Program-made: the position numbers and the translations under genes | In this document: positions 17,107-23,996 of the stretch, one piece after another | Position numbering within the stretch: the stretch's first letter is position 1 | Layout: every line of letters begins with the position of its first letter | The notes under the pieces: generated by a model | Seen by the model: only the letters and a program-made list of their open reading frames with translations | The model's database searches: none | Told to the model about the DNA's origin: nothing | From: Williamsia serinedens | Lineage (GTDB): Bacteria > Actinomycetota > Actinomycetes > Mycobacteriales > Mycobacteriaceae | Direction: 5' to 3' | Assembly (NCBI RefSeq): GCF_024171725.1 | Contig: NZ_JAMTCG010000007.1 | Span: 241,885-305,884, forward strand | Length of the DNA: 64,000 bases

Positions 17107-17997
17107 TCAGCGGCGCGCCGGGATCCCCGCCGTCCGGGTCACGTCCAGGTAGATGCCCCGTTGCGACGGCCGCAGCGGAGGGATGAGCTGCGGCAGCCAG
17201 CCGTCGAGCTGCGTGGTGGCGCCGACGACGGGCAGTCCGGCCATGGTGAAGTCGGCGGCGGCCCGACGGACGTGATCCGCGCTGGACACCAGCACCGCGT
17301 TGCCCAGTCCGCGGGACCGGGCGATCGCCGCGGAGTTGAGCGCGTTCTGCACCGTCGACCCCGACCGGTCCTCCACGACGATCCGCGAGGCCGGGATCCC
17401 GCGTCCCACCAACCAGTTCCGCATCGCTGCGGCCTCGGTCACGCCGGCGTGTGGGGCACCACCGCTGACGATGACGGTCGACCAGGGCGCGGCGACGGCC
17501 TGCAACCAGGCGGCACCCAACCGCGACGTGAGCTCGTCGCGCATGGACCCGTCGGGCATGAGTCCATAGCCCAGCACGACGATCGCCGTCTGCGGACCGA
17601 TGATGCCTGGCAACGGGTTCGGGATCGTCCCGATGCCGGCCCCGATCGCACCGAACATCCGCCCGACGGTCCCCGCCATGGCCGGCGACACCGCGCCCAG
17701 ACGGTTCAGGGCGTTCTGCCGCGTGATCAGGTCGAGCGTGAAGTCCGACCACACCGCCTGCAGCGCGAGTGCCTGGGCGTCGTTCGGGGCCACGCGCAGG
17801 AGGGCGGCCAGATCCCCGAGTCCGCCCGGCACGTCGCCCGCGGTGAACTTCGCCTGCGCCGAGTTGAACAGCGTCGTGGTGGGTGGGGCCGCGCTCGCGG
17901 GCGCGGCCACGGTCGCCTGCAGCGCGCCGACGCCGCCCCCGAGGGCGACGACCGCGGTCACCGCCGCGATGGCCCGTCGAAACCGCAGCAGCACCAT
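17107..17997 (-). CDS. Secreted YdcF/SanA-type DUF218 protein
   Basis: A 296-residue protein with a clear Sec signal: basic start MVLLRFRR, hydrophobic stretch to about residue 28 and an Ala-rich cleavage region 'APASAAPP' around 32-39. The mature part has a helical tetratricopeptide-like section (residues 45-110), then the DUF218 fold: 'TAIVVLGYGLMPDGSM', 'VIVSGGAPHAGVTEA', 'VEDRSGSTVQNALNSA' and 'LVSSADHVRRA'. The family is implicated in cell-envelope integrity (SanA, ElyC) without a defined reaction. It diverges from the WYL regulator across a 179-nt region that holds GAGAC repeats. Confidence 0.85.
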   Translation of the reverse strand: MVLLRFRRAIAAVTAVVALGGGVGALQATVAAPASAAPPTTTLFNSAQAKFTAGDVPGGLGDLAALLRVAPNDAQALALQAVWSDFTLDLITRQNALNRLGAVSPAMAGTVGRMFGAIGAGIGTIPNPLPGIIGPQTAIVVLGYGLMPDGSMRDELTSRLGAAWLQAVAAPWSTVIVSGGAPHAGVTEAAAMRNWLVGRGIPASRIVVEDRSGSTVQNALNSAAIARSRGLGNAVLVSSADHVRRAAADFTMAGLPVVGATTQLDGWLPQLIPPLRPSQRGIYLDVTRTAGIPARR

Positions 17998-18010
17998 GCC
18001 GACTCCTCGT

Positions 18011-18095
18011 GAGACTGATGAGACACAGCGAGACTAACGAGACCCATGCGGCCGATGAGCACGGATGAGACACGAGACGATCTCAGCCCTGTCTC
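18011..18095. repeat. Phased GAGAC direct repeats in a divergent promoter region
   Basis: GAGAC occurs at 18011, 18020, 18030, 18039, 18067 and 18074, and the inverse GTCTC at 18091. The first four copies are spaced 9-10 bp, one per helical turn, several as TGAGAC. They lie between the divergent DUF218 gene (start 17997) and WYL regulator (start 18177). Helically phased short repeats are typical of cooperative operator sites; the WYL protein is the obvious candidate ligand. Confidence 0.5.
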
Positions 18096-18176
18096 GGCAC
18101 GGCGTGTCGAACGCCGTCGGGGCGTGCGGCGACCGCCGGCACTCGCGGACAGATTCTGACCGCAATCGGTGCCAGG

Positions 18177-19175
18177 ATGACCCCCATGCCGATCGAATCG
18201 TCCGCCCGACTGCTGTCGCTGCTGTCGCTGCTGCAGATGCGTCAGGAGTGGTCCGGTGCCGACCTCGCCCGTCGGCTGGAGGTCACGCCCCGCACGGTCC
18301 GCCGCGACGTCGATCGGCTCCGCACCCTGGGGTACCCCGTCGACGCGACGGTCGGGGTCGGGGGTGGGTACCGCCTCGGCGCCGGCGCCGAGATGCCCCC
18401 GCTGCTGCTCGACGACGCCGAGGTGCTCGCCGTCGCCGTCGCACTCCAGTCGGGTGCGACGCGCTCGGTCACCGGACTCGACGACGCCGCCTCCGGCGCG
18501 CTGTCGAAGCTGCGGCAGGTGATGCCGTCGCGACTGCGGCACCGTCTCGACGCGCTGACGGTGGAGACGGTCGACCGGCCCGCCCCGACGTCGTCGGTCG
18601 ACGCGGCGACCCTGTCGGACATCGCGCTCGTCTGCCACCGGCGTGAGCGACTGCGCTTCGACTACAGCACGCGGACGGGTGAGGAATCGCGGCGTGAGTG
18701 CGAGCCCTACCGGCTCGTCCGCAACGGCGCGCGCTGGTATCTGCTGGCCTGGGACGTCGGACGCGAGGACTGGCGCACCTTCCGCGTCGACCGGATGACC
18801 CCGAAGACACCGACCGGACCGCGCTTCGCCGCCCGCGACCTGCCCGAGGGTGGTGCCGCGGCCTTCGTCGCCGCGAGCATCGGTTCGGCGATGCGGGCCG
18901 TCGACGCCCGGGTGCGTATCCACGCCCCCGTGCAGGATGTCGAGTCGATGGTCCGACCCGAGTGGGGCGTCATCGAGGCCGGCGACGAGACCAGTTGCGA
19001 GATAGCACTGTTCGGGTCCTCGCTGGAGTCGATCGCCTGGTGGCTGCACCGGTTCGACGCCGATTTCACCGTCCTCGGACCCGAGCCGCTGCGCAGGCTC
19101 TGCCTCGCACAGGCCGCGGAGCACGACCACATCGCTGAGCGCTACCGCGCCGCGAGCGCACCGCTCGACGCCTGA
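18177..19175 (+). CDS. WYL-domain transcriptional regulator (DeoR-like HTH)
   Basis: A 332-residue regulator. The N-terminal winged HTH reads 'WSGADLARRLEVTPRTVRRD' (about residues 24-43) followed by 'DVDRLRTLGYPVDA' and the wing. The WYL domain carries 'RRECEPYRLVRNGARWYLLA' (residues about 163-182; 'WYLLA' is the namesake) and 'DWRTFRVDRM'. The C-terminal WCX region ends 'AEHDHIAERYR'. WYL regulators sense small ligands, often nucleic-acid derived, through this domain. An alternative start is ATG 18186. The GAGAC repeat array directly upstream is the likely target. Confidence 0.9.
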   Translation: MTPMPIESSARLLSLLSLLQMRQEWSGADLARRLEVTPRTVRRDVDRLRTLGYPVDATVGVGGGYRLGAGAEMPPLLLDDAEVLAVAVALQSGATRSVTGLDDAASGALSKLRQVMPSRLRHRLDALTVETVDRPAPTSSVDAATLSDIALVCHRRERLRFDYSTRTGEESRRECEPYRLVRNGARWYLLAWDVGREDWRTFRVDRMTPKTPTGPRFAARDLPEGGAAAFVAASIGSAMRAVDARVRIHAPVQDVESMVRPEWGVIEAGDETSCEIALFGSSLESIAWWLHRFDADFTVLGPEPLRRLCLAQAAEHDHIAERYRAASAPLDA

Positions 19176-19254
19176 GCGCCCCGACGTTTCACCTCACGGG
19201 GACCGTGGCACCCGCCGGGCGACATCACGACGTCCCATCGGGAGGAGTCCACCC

Positions 19255-20381
19255 GTGCGCGCATCCAATCTCCGCTCGCTGACCGAGCAGGAGCCGCCGT
19301 TCGTGTCGGTCCACATCGACGACTCACACGACACCGAGAACGCCGAGCACGAGTTGTCGCTGCGGTGGCGTGCCGTCCGCGAGGACCTCGTCGACGCGGG
19401 CGCGGAGCAACGGGTCGTCGACCTCGTCGAGGACACGCTGCTGCGCAGCGCTCCCCCGGTCGGCGCGTCGGGCCGCTCCATCGTCGCCACGAAATCCGGC
19501 GTCCATCTCGACGCGCGTCTGGTCCGGCCGCCCGTGCGGACCGTGGCCCGACACTCGGCGCTGCCCTACCTCGTCCCCCTGATCGAGCACGGCGTCTCGT
19601 CGACGCTGCAGGTCGTCGCGGTCGTCGACCACACGGGCGCCGACGTCCTCGAGCTGACCGGGACGTCGGTGGCCCACCGCGAGACCGTCGACGGCGTCGG
19701 GACCCCGGTGCACCACGCGTCGGGCGCCGAGACCGCCGGGCCGGGCGATCCGCAGCGCCGCTCCGACGAGCAGTCGCGGAAGAACATCGCCGCCGCGGTC
19801 GACCATCTCTGCGCCATCGTCGACCGCCGCCGACCCGAGAGGGTCTACGTCGTCGGCGAGACGACCTCGCTCGCCGATCTGCACGCCGCGGCCCCGTCGC
19901 GGCTCGCCGACGTGCTCCACAACCTGCCGATCGGGGCCCGCGGCAGCGGTCTGTCCGAGTCAGACATTCTCGCCGCGGTCGCCCAGGCCGACGAACGTCG
20001 ACGCAACGAGGTCCTCGACGCGACGGCGAGGCGCTTCGACGCCGAGATCCACCGCGAGGAGGGCCTCGCGGTGGAGGGGTTGACCGGACCGCGGTCTGCG
20101 GGGCGCTGCGCAACGGTGAGGTCGACACCCTGGTGATCGGCGACATCGGTGACGCCACCGTCGTCGACGACGGGTCACCGACGACGGTGGCACCGACCGC
20201 CGCGAACCTCTCGGAGCTGGGCGCCGCACCCGAGCGGGTGCTCCGCGCCGACGAGGCGCTGCCGATGCTCGCGATCGCCACCGACGCCGATCTCGTCCGC
20301 GTGGACGAACGGGTCTCGCCGACCGACGGGATCGGCGCAATCCTGCGCTACCTGCCGCGGACGTCGGCCGGCGGTCGCTGA
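19255..20381 (+). pseudogene. Rv2629/baeRF-family protein, disrupted by a one-base frameshift near 20085
   Basis: From GTG 19255 (good Shine-Dalgarno GGGAGGAG at about 19239) the frame encodes 285 residues of an archaeo-eukaryotic release-factor-like protein of the Rv2629 (baeRF) type: 'PFVSVHIDDSHDTENAEHEL', 'LQVVAVVDHTGADVLELTG', 'ERVYVVGETTSLADLH'. After 'GLAVEGLT' at about 20085 it drifts into an unrelated tail and stops at 20136. The conserved continuation 'TAVCGALRNGEVDTLVIGD' follows in the -1 frame and runs to 20381. Adding one base within 20083-20086 restores a single frame of about 375 residues. No slippery heptamer is present, so this is a mutation or sequencing error rather than programmed frameshifting. 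Confidence 0.8.
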
Positions 20382-20388
20382 GACCCCG

Positions 20389-21510
20389 TCACCGGGCCTC
20401 GCCCGACCGGTCGTCCGTGCTCGCCTGCCGGGTGCGGTCCTGGATCTGCCGCATGCGTTCCTGCTGCCGGACGCCGTAGGCAGCCGAGCGGACCGCGTCG
20501 TCGTCCTCGAGCCCCGAACCCATGGCACCGCCGATGGTCGCGATGGACGCGAGGAGCCAGGCCAGCAACAGGTAGTCCGAGGCGCCCACCGGGTGTTTCA
20601 GCGTCTGGGAGAACAAGCTGGGTGGGAGGGCCACCCCGGCGGTGAACAACAGGAGCGCGAACAGGGCGACGTGGAACGCGAGTACACCGAGGAGCAGGGT
20701 CACCACGGTCGCCGCGTTGTAGAGCATCGATCGGGCGCGCTCCTGCGGTCCGGCCGGTCGCTCCCACAACTCGTGGTCGACGATCAACCAGACGACCATG
20801 GCCGCGATGGACAGGACGGTCGCGGCACTCATGCGCCACGGCCCCATGAGGTCGGCGAACAGCCAGATCGTGCTGGTCGCGAGAGCGATCGCCCCTGTCG
20901 CGAACGCACCCGCCATCGCCTTCGACAGGCCACTCACCAGGCGCCAGGGCCGGTTGGCCCGGACCATGCCGGCCAGCAGTCGCGCGCGGCGCAGGCCCGG
21001 CGGGGAGAAGATGCGCACCCCGGTGGACCCGACGGGGGCGGTGGGGAATCGCCGCCGCACGGACGGGGTCGACACGAGCGGCCCGTCCAGCAGGTGCGCG
21101 ACCGCGAGACCGACGACATCGTGCACGCGCCGACCGACGCCCATCCCACCCACGCCGACGACCGAGATCATCGCGAAGCGATGCTCGGGATGGAGCTCGG
21201 CGACCACAGGTCGTGTCCCGTCACGCCGCGGCATGTCGGTCAGGTAGAGCACGAGCTCCTCGTCCCGGGAGCGCGGATCGACACTGTCGACGACCTGGTC
21301 GAACTCGGTGTCCTCCTCGGGCACATGGGATTCCGACAGCAGAGTCGCCGTCCATGACCGCGCGTCGGGATCGTGTCCGTGCATCACCGACGGCAGGTGC
21401 TCGACGACACGCCGGGCGAGATCGGTCGGCTCACCGGGATCGGCGACGACGAGGACGGATGCCCCACCGTCGGTTCGTGACCGGTCACGAGCGAAGTGTT
21501 CCTGCGTCAT
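20389..21510 (-). CDS. Multi-pass membrane protein of unknown function
   Basis: A 373-residue protein started at ATG 21510 (MTQEHFARDRSRT). The frame stays open upstream to 21615, but that part crosses the tRNA-like repeat and cannot be coding in the undisrupted host. The N-terminal about 170 residues are soluble, with 'SVLVVADPGEPTDLARRVVE', 'LVLYLTDMPRRDG' and 'MISVVGVGGMGVGRRV'. They are followed by four or five hydrophobic helices between about residues 205 and 340 (e.g. 'AAMVVWLIVDHELWE', 'VTLLLGVLAFHVALFALLLF'). A charged Gln/Arg tail closes it. I recognise no family. It is the last host gene before the prophage. Confidence 0.72.
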   Translation of the reverse strand: MTQEHFARDRSRTDGGASVLVVADPGEPTDLARRVVEHLPSVMHGHDPDARSWTATLLSESHVPEEDTEFDQVVDSVDPRSRDEELVLYLTDMPRRDGTRPVVAELHPEHRFAMISVVGVGGMGVGRRVHDVVGLAVAHLLDGPLVSTPSVRRRFPTAPVGSTGVRIFSPPGLRRARLLAGMVRANRPWRLVSGLSKAMAGAFATGAIALATSTIWLFADLMGPWRMSAATVLSIAAMVVWLIVDHELWERPAGPQERARSMLYNAATVVTLLLGVLAFHVALFALLLFTAGVALPPSLFSQTLKHPVGASDYLLLAWLLASIATIGGAMGSGLEDDDAVRSAAYGVRQQERMRQIQDRTRQASTDDRSGEAR

Positions 21511-21561
21511 CGCGGCCGTGTGCCCGCGGGACCGTCGGACGAAACGGGCCCCGGGAACCGT

Positions 21562-21656
21562 GGTGCGCGCAGAGGGATTTGAACCCTCCGAATTCAGCAC
21601 GTTTCCGCAGGTCACGACACATAGCGGTGTGCGATCGTGACAGGTGGCGTACGCGC
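21562..21656. repeat. Left attachment site (attL) with tRNA 3'-end-like sequence
   Basis: This 95-bp stretch is identical to 63906-64000, and the match stops at 21561/63905 on the left; on the right it reaches the window end. Read on the minus strand its end has a T-arm (GAGGG-TTCAAAT-CCCTC) and acceptor strand TGCGCGC, followed by A and, in this copy only, CCA (21561-21564). This is the 3' end of a tRNA, the classic target of tyrosine integrases. A GCGCGTA that could pair with the acceptor lies 92 nt upstream, but no D-arm or anticodon arm can be drawn, so I do not call a full tRNA here. Confidence 0.88.
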
Positions 21657-21681
21657 CAAAATCCCAGGTGAACAGGCGGCG

Positions 21682-21700
21682 GTGTTACCTCGGGTAACAC
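21682..21700. promoter_or_regulatory. Inverted GTGTTACC pair next to attL (candidate integrase arm site)
   Basis: GTGTTACC (21682-21689) and its inverse GGTAACAC (21693-21700) form a perfect palindrome with a 3-nt spacer, 26 bp inside attL. The same octamer occurs twice as direct repeats just inside attR (63851 and 63864). Short repeats flanking both ends of a prophage are the signature of integrase arm-type sites. The hairpin could alternatively terminate transcription. Confidence 0.45.
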
Positions 21701-21763
21701 TGTCGGACCACGTCGCTACGCTCGTCGCGCGTGACCGGGAGGGAAGCCCGCGAACGCACGAAC

Positions 21764-21796
21764 GCGCCCCACCCTGTTACCTCCAAGGTGGGGCGC
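21764..21796. terminator. Strong hairpin at the left prophage end
   Basis: GCGCCCCACC (21764-21773) pairs perfectly with GGTGGGGCGC (21787-21796) around a 13-nt loop, followed on the plus strand by TTTC. It is well placed to block transcription between the cargo genes and the chromosome. Confidence 0.55.
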
Positions 21797-21855
21797 TTTC
21801 GTGTCTGCGGTCGTTCGTAGGCTGGTGCTCACTCGTCGCGGGCCGAGGAGGTCCC

Positions 21856-22071
21856 GTGTCGCCGTGGGTCGAGTGGAAGCCGCCGGCGTGCCCGGCGTGT
21901 GGCGCGGACTGGCGCCGGCCGCGATCGCATCTCGTGGGGTGGAGCAACCAGCGCGAGGTCCCGTGTCGACACTGGGTCTGCCGGACGTGCGACGCGGTCA
22001 CCGCCGCCGACGACATCTCGACCGCACCGCGATCGCTGCGGCGTCAGTCCGGCGGCGGGCCGACGAGGTAG
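21856..22071 (+). CDS. Zinc-ribbon microprotein
   Basis: A 71-residue protein from GTG 21856, preceded by GAGGAGG as a strong ribosome binding site. Cysteines are arranged as 'CPACGADW' and, after about 25 residues, 'CRHWVCRTCDAV', enough for one zinc ribbon. Tryptophans surround it ('SPWVEWKPP', 'HLVGWSNQ'). No family recognised. It reads opposite to the lytic genes, at the far left end of the prophage, so it is probably expressed in the lysogen. Confidence 0.6.
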   Translation: MSPWVEWKPPACPACGADWRRPRSHLVGWSNQREVPCRHWVCRTCDAVTAADDISTAPRSLRRQSGGGPTR

Positions 22072-22136
22072 CGGTACAGCAGAAACGAGAATGCCGCGAT
22101 CATGGCCGCGGTGCCCCAGGCGTCGACGATGCTCAC
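22044..22136 (-). CDS. Possible single-TM micropeptide
   Basis: A 30-residue frame from GTG 22136: a short polar start, one hydrophobic helix 'WGTAAMIAAFSFLLYRYLVG' and a Pro-rich end. The ribosome binding site is weak and it overlaps the convergent zinc-ribbon gene by 28 bp. Phages do encode such peptides, but this one rests only on the hydrophobic pattern. Confidence 0.3.
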   Translation of the reverse strand: MSIVDAWGTAAMIAAFSFLLYRYLVGPPPD

Positions 22137-22171
22137 CCTCGTTGGACGCGGGCGAGGCGTAGGTGGTTCCG

Positions 22172-22498
22172 TCAGCGCTGCTGGCCGTTGACGTAGGCGC
22201 CGGGCACCACCGTTGTGGTCGCGTCGCCGCCCTCTCGCAGCTGACCCTTGATGATGCCCGCCACCGTTAGCTCGCCCTCGTTCGTCACCGAGCCGGTGCA
22301 AGTGCCGTGGAGGTTGGCATAGCCGCCCTGCTCGATCACCAAATCGCCGACCATTCCGTTGATCTGGGCGGTGCCTCCTCGACGAACGATGAGGCGACCG
22401 GTAACCATGCCGTTCAGGTGCAGGCGTCCGCCCTGCTCAACCGCGACGTCATCCTCGACCTGGTCGTACCACTGTTCGTCTGACGTGATCTGCATCAT
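22172..22498 (-). CDS. Bactofilin-like polymer-forming beta-helix protein
   Basis: A 108-residue protein. After about 18 residues the sequence is a series of short beta turns with alternating small and hydrophobic residues, for example 'VEQGGRLHLNGMVTGRLIV' and 'IEQGGYANLHGTCTGSVTNE'. Each coil contains Gly-Gly and Val/Leu pairs at a spacing of about 17-18 residues. This is the right-handed beta-helix of bactofilins/DUF583-type polymer-forming proteins, which self-assemble into filaments. Such a gene is unusual in a phage. Together with the next protein it may be cargo. The function here is not known; starts at 22498 or 22495 are equivalent. Confidence 0.6.
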   Translation of the reverse strand: MMQITSDEQWYDQVEDDVAVEQGGRLHLNGMVTGRLIVRRGGTAQINGMVGDLVIEQGGYANLHGTCTGSVTNEGELTVAGIIKGQLREGGDATTTVVPGAYVNGQQR

Positions 22499-22549
22499 CC
22501 CGGCAGACTAGCCCAAATCGGACAGCGGTCCGTTCGCCCTTTCTCCGCG

Positions 22550-23059
22550 TTATGGGCGGGTGGCGCCGAACGCCTTCATGACGGCCTTGACGAAGGCGTC
22601 CCGCTTCTCGCGACCCGCAGCGTTGCGAGGGTCGCGGTCGCCCAAGGCCAAGCCGTCACCCTGACGGAAAGCGAGGCGGATCGGAGCATCGACACTGAGC
22701 ACGCCGGTCTGGAATCCGTCTTGCCACACCTTCAGCTCAGCCAATTCGATTCGCTCGATGTCGCCGATCCGGCGAAGCTGGGCGTCGGTCTTCGCGTCCT
22801 CCGGCTCTTCGCGCAGAGGGCGGTGCTGCCAGTCGATGTCCGAACTCGACGCGGTCACCCAGCCGATCACGTCTCCCTGAAGCCACCAGAACTTGTAGGT
22901 GATGCCGGAGTTGTCCACCTCGACGTCGAGGTAGCAGCTGTCGTACTTACCAGCACTCAACGCGTACACCGCCGCCATCACTGACGTGGGTAGCCGGAAG
23001 TCCGGAACCGACATGTCTGATAGCAGTGGCCCGAGCTGCCCGCGCTGGTCGATCTCCAT
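22550..23059 (-). CDS. Hypothetical prophage cargo protein
   Basis: A 169-residue soluble protein beginning MEIDQRGQLGPLLSDMSVPD. There are no TM segments. It has a Tyr/Trp-rich beta section ('KYDSCYLDVEVDNSGITYKF' then 'WWLQGDVIGWVTASS') and a basic C-terminal helix ('REKRDAFVKAVMKAFGATRP'). I do not recognise it. It lies outside the structural gene order, near the left end, with the bactofilin-like gene 51 nt downstream in the same direction. The shared orientation and location suggest a two-gene cargo unit. Confidence 0.6.
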   Translation of the reverse strand: MEIDQRGQLGPLLSDMSVPDFRLPTSVMAAVYALSAGKYDSCYLDVEVDNSGITYKFWWLQGDVIGWVTASSSDIDWQHRPLREEPEDAKTDAQLRRIGDIERIELAELKVWQDGFQTGVLSVDAPIRLAFRQGDGLALGDRDPRNAAGREKRDAFVKAVMKAFGATRP

Positions 23060-23138
23060 CTTGCGAGAGTAGCCGCGCCGGCCAACCCGTCAGTCCCTCG
23101 TTCGTTTGACATATCCGGCAACCTGCACGGGCGACCGA

Positions 23139-23144
23139 TAGATT
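23139..23144 (+). promoter_or_regulatory. Putative -10 hexamer TAGATT, leaderless start of SGNH hydrolase
   Basis: TAGATT ends exactly 6 nt before ATG 23151, the same geometry as the host leaderless-type promoters in this window. It would drive the SGNH gene from the prophage independently of the lytic operon. A TTGACA at about 23106 is too far away (27 nt) to be its -35. Confidence 0.45.
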
Positions 23145-23150
23145 CCTGGC

Positions 23151-23996
23151 ATGAGGCGTTCGCGGGGGTTGTCTAGGTGGGAGAGCATCGTGCTCGCGAT
23201 ATGCGCCGTGGTGGCGGTTGTGCTGGGCGTGCTCGTGTGGCGCACCGACCAACCCACCGAGGTGTCAGCGGCCGACCGCGCCGCCGCGATGGCCGGGGCT
23301 GCTAGTCAGACCGTCGCCGCGCCGGACCCGCGGCCCCTCAACGTCGCGAACCAGCGGGTCCTGTTTCTCGGCGACTCGTTCACGGAGGGCACCGGCGCGA
23401 ACCCCCTCACTCGCGGGTACGCCTATCTCGCGGGCGAGCAGCTCGGCGGCGACTTCGTAGTCAGCGGCCACAGCGGCAGCGGGTACGTGAAGCAGGGACC
23501 GAAGGACGGACTCACGTTCGGTCAGGCCCTGGACACCCTGCCCGCCACGCCGGCGCCCACGTTGGTCATCGTGCAGGGCAGCATCAACGACCAGGAGGTC
23601 ACCGGCGCGCTCTACCAGAACGCGGACTCGCTGATCAGCCGCGTGCGGGCGAAGTGGCCCGGTGTGCAGCTCGCCATGTTCGGGCCGATCGCCGGTGACC
23701 CGAGCAACGAGCCGTCGGTGAACGCGATCCAGAACGTCGACACCATCTTGCAGAGCGCCGCCGCCGCCCGGTCGATCGCGTACATCTCCGCCGAGGGCCT
23801 CGACCCGTGGGTCACGACGAGCAACGCCGCGCAGCTGATCTCACGGGACAAGGTTCACCCGAGCCCCGCCGGTCACCAGGACATCGCCGACCGGCTCGTC
23901 CAGGCCCTGCGCACCCAGGCCGGGACCGCGACTACTGCGCCAGCGGCGAGTACGTCAACGCCGGCGCCTGCGGGTGCCGGAACTTCCAGTCGATGA
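23151..23996 (+). CDS. Membrane-anchored SGNH/GDSL hydrolase (lysogenic conversion candidate)
   Basis: A 281-residue protein. The N-terminus has a basic start and one TM or uncleaved signal at about residues 12-29, so the catalytic domain is outside the membrane. SGNH blocks are complete: block I 'VLFLGDSFTEGTG' (nucleophile Ser), block II Gly in 'VSGHSGSGYV', block III 'VQGSINDQE' (Asn) and block V 'DKVHPSPAGHQDIA' (Asp, His). The tail is Thr/Ala/Pro-rich. Such enzymes deacetylate or deacylate envelope glycans and lipids. It reads against the tail operon, overlaps the tail-fibre gene by 65 bp tail-to-tail and has its own promoter. This fits a gene expressed in the lysogen that alters the cell surface. 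Confidence 0.82.
   Translation: MRRSRGLSRWESIVLAICAVVAVVLGVLVWRTDQPTEVSAADRAAAMAGAASQTVAAPDPRPLNVANQRVLFLGDSFTEGTGANPLTRGYAYLAGEQLGGDFVVSGHSGSGYVKQGPKDGLTFGQALDTLPATPAPTLVIVQGSINDQEVTGALYQNADSLISRVRAKWPGVQLAMFGPIAGDPSNEPSVNAIQNVDTILQSAAAARSIAYISAEGLDPWVTTSNAAQLISRDKVHPSPAGHQDIADRLVQALRTQAGTATTAPAASTSTPAPAGAGTSSR

Noticed and set aside
21511..21615. N-terminal extension of the membrane protein across the repeat
   Set aside because: It would run through the tRNA-like att sequence; ATG 21510 gives a sensible start.
21561..21656. A complete tRNA gene inside the left repeat
   Set aside because: T-arm, acceptor strand and even a 92-nt-distant GCGCGTA partner exist, but no D-arm or anticodon arm can be folded, so only a tRNA 3'-end-like sequence is claimed.
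22137..22301. Longer version of the TM micropeptide gene
   Set aside because: The extension overlaps the bactofilin-like gene in another frame and has the composition of a shadow.
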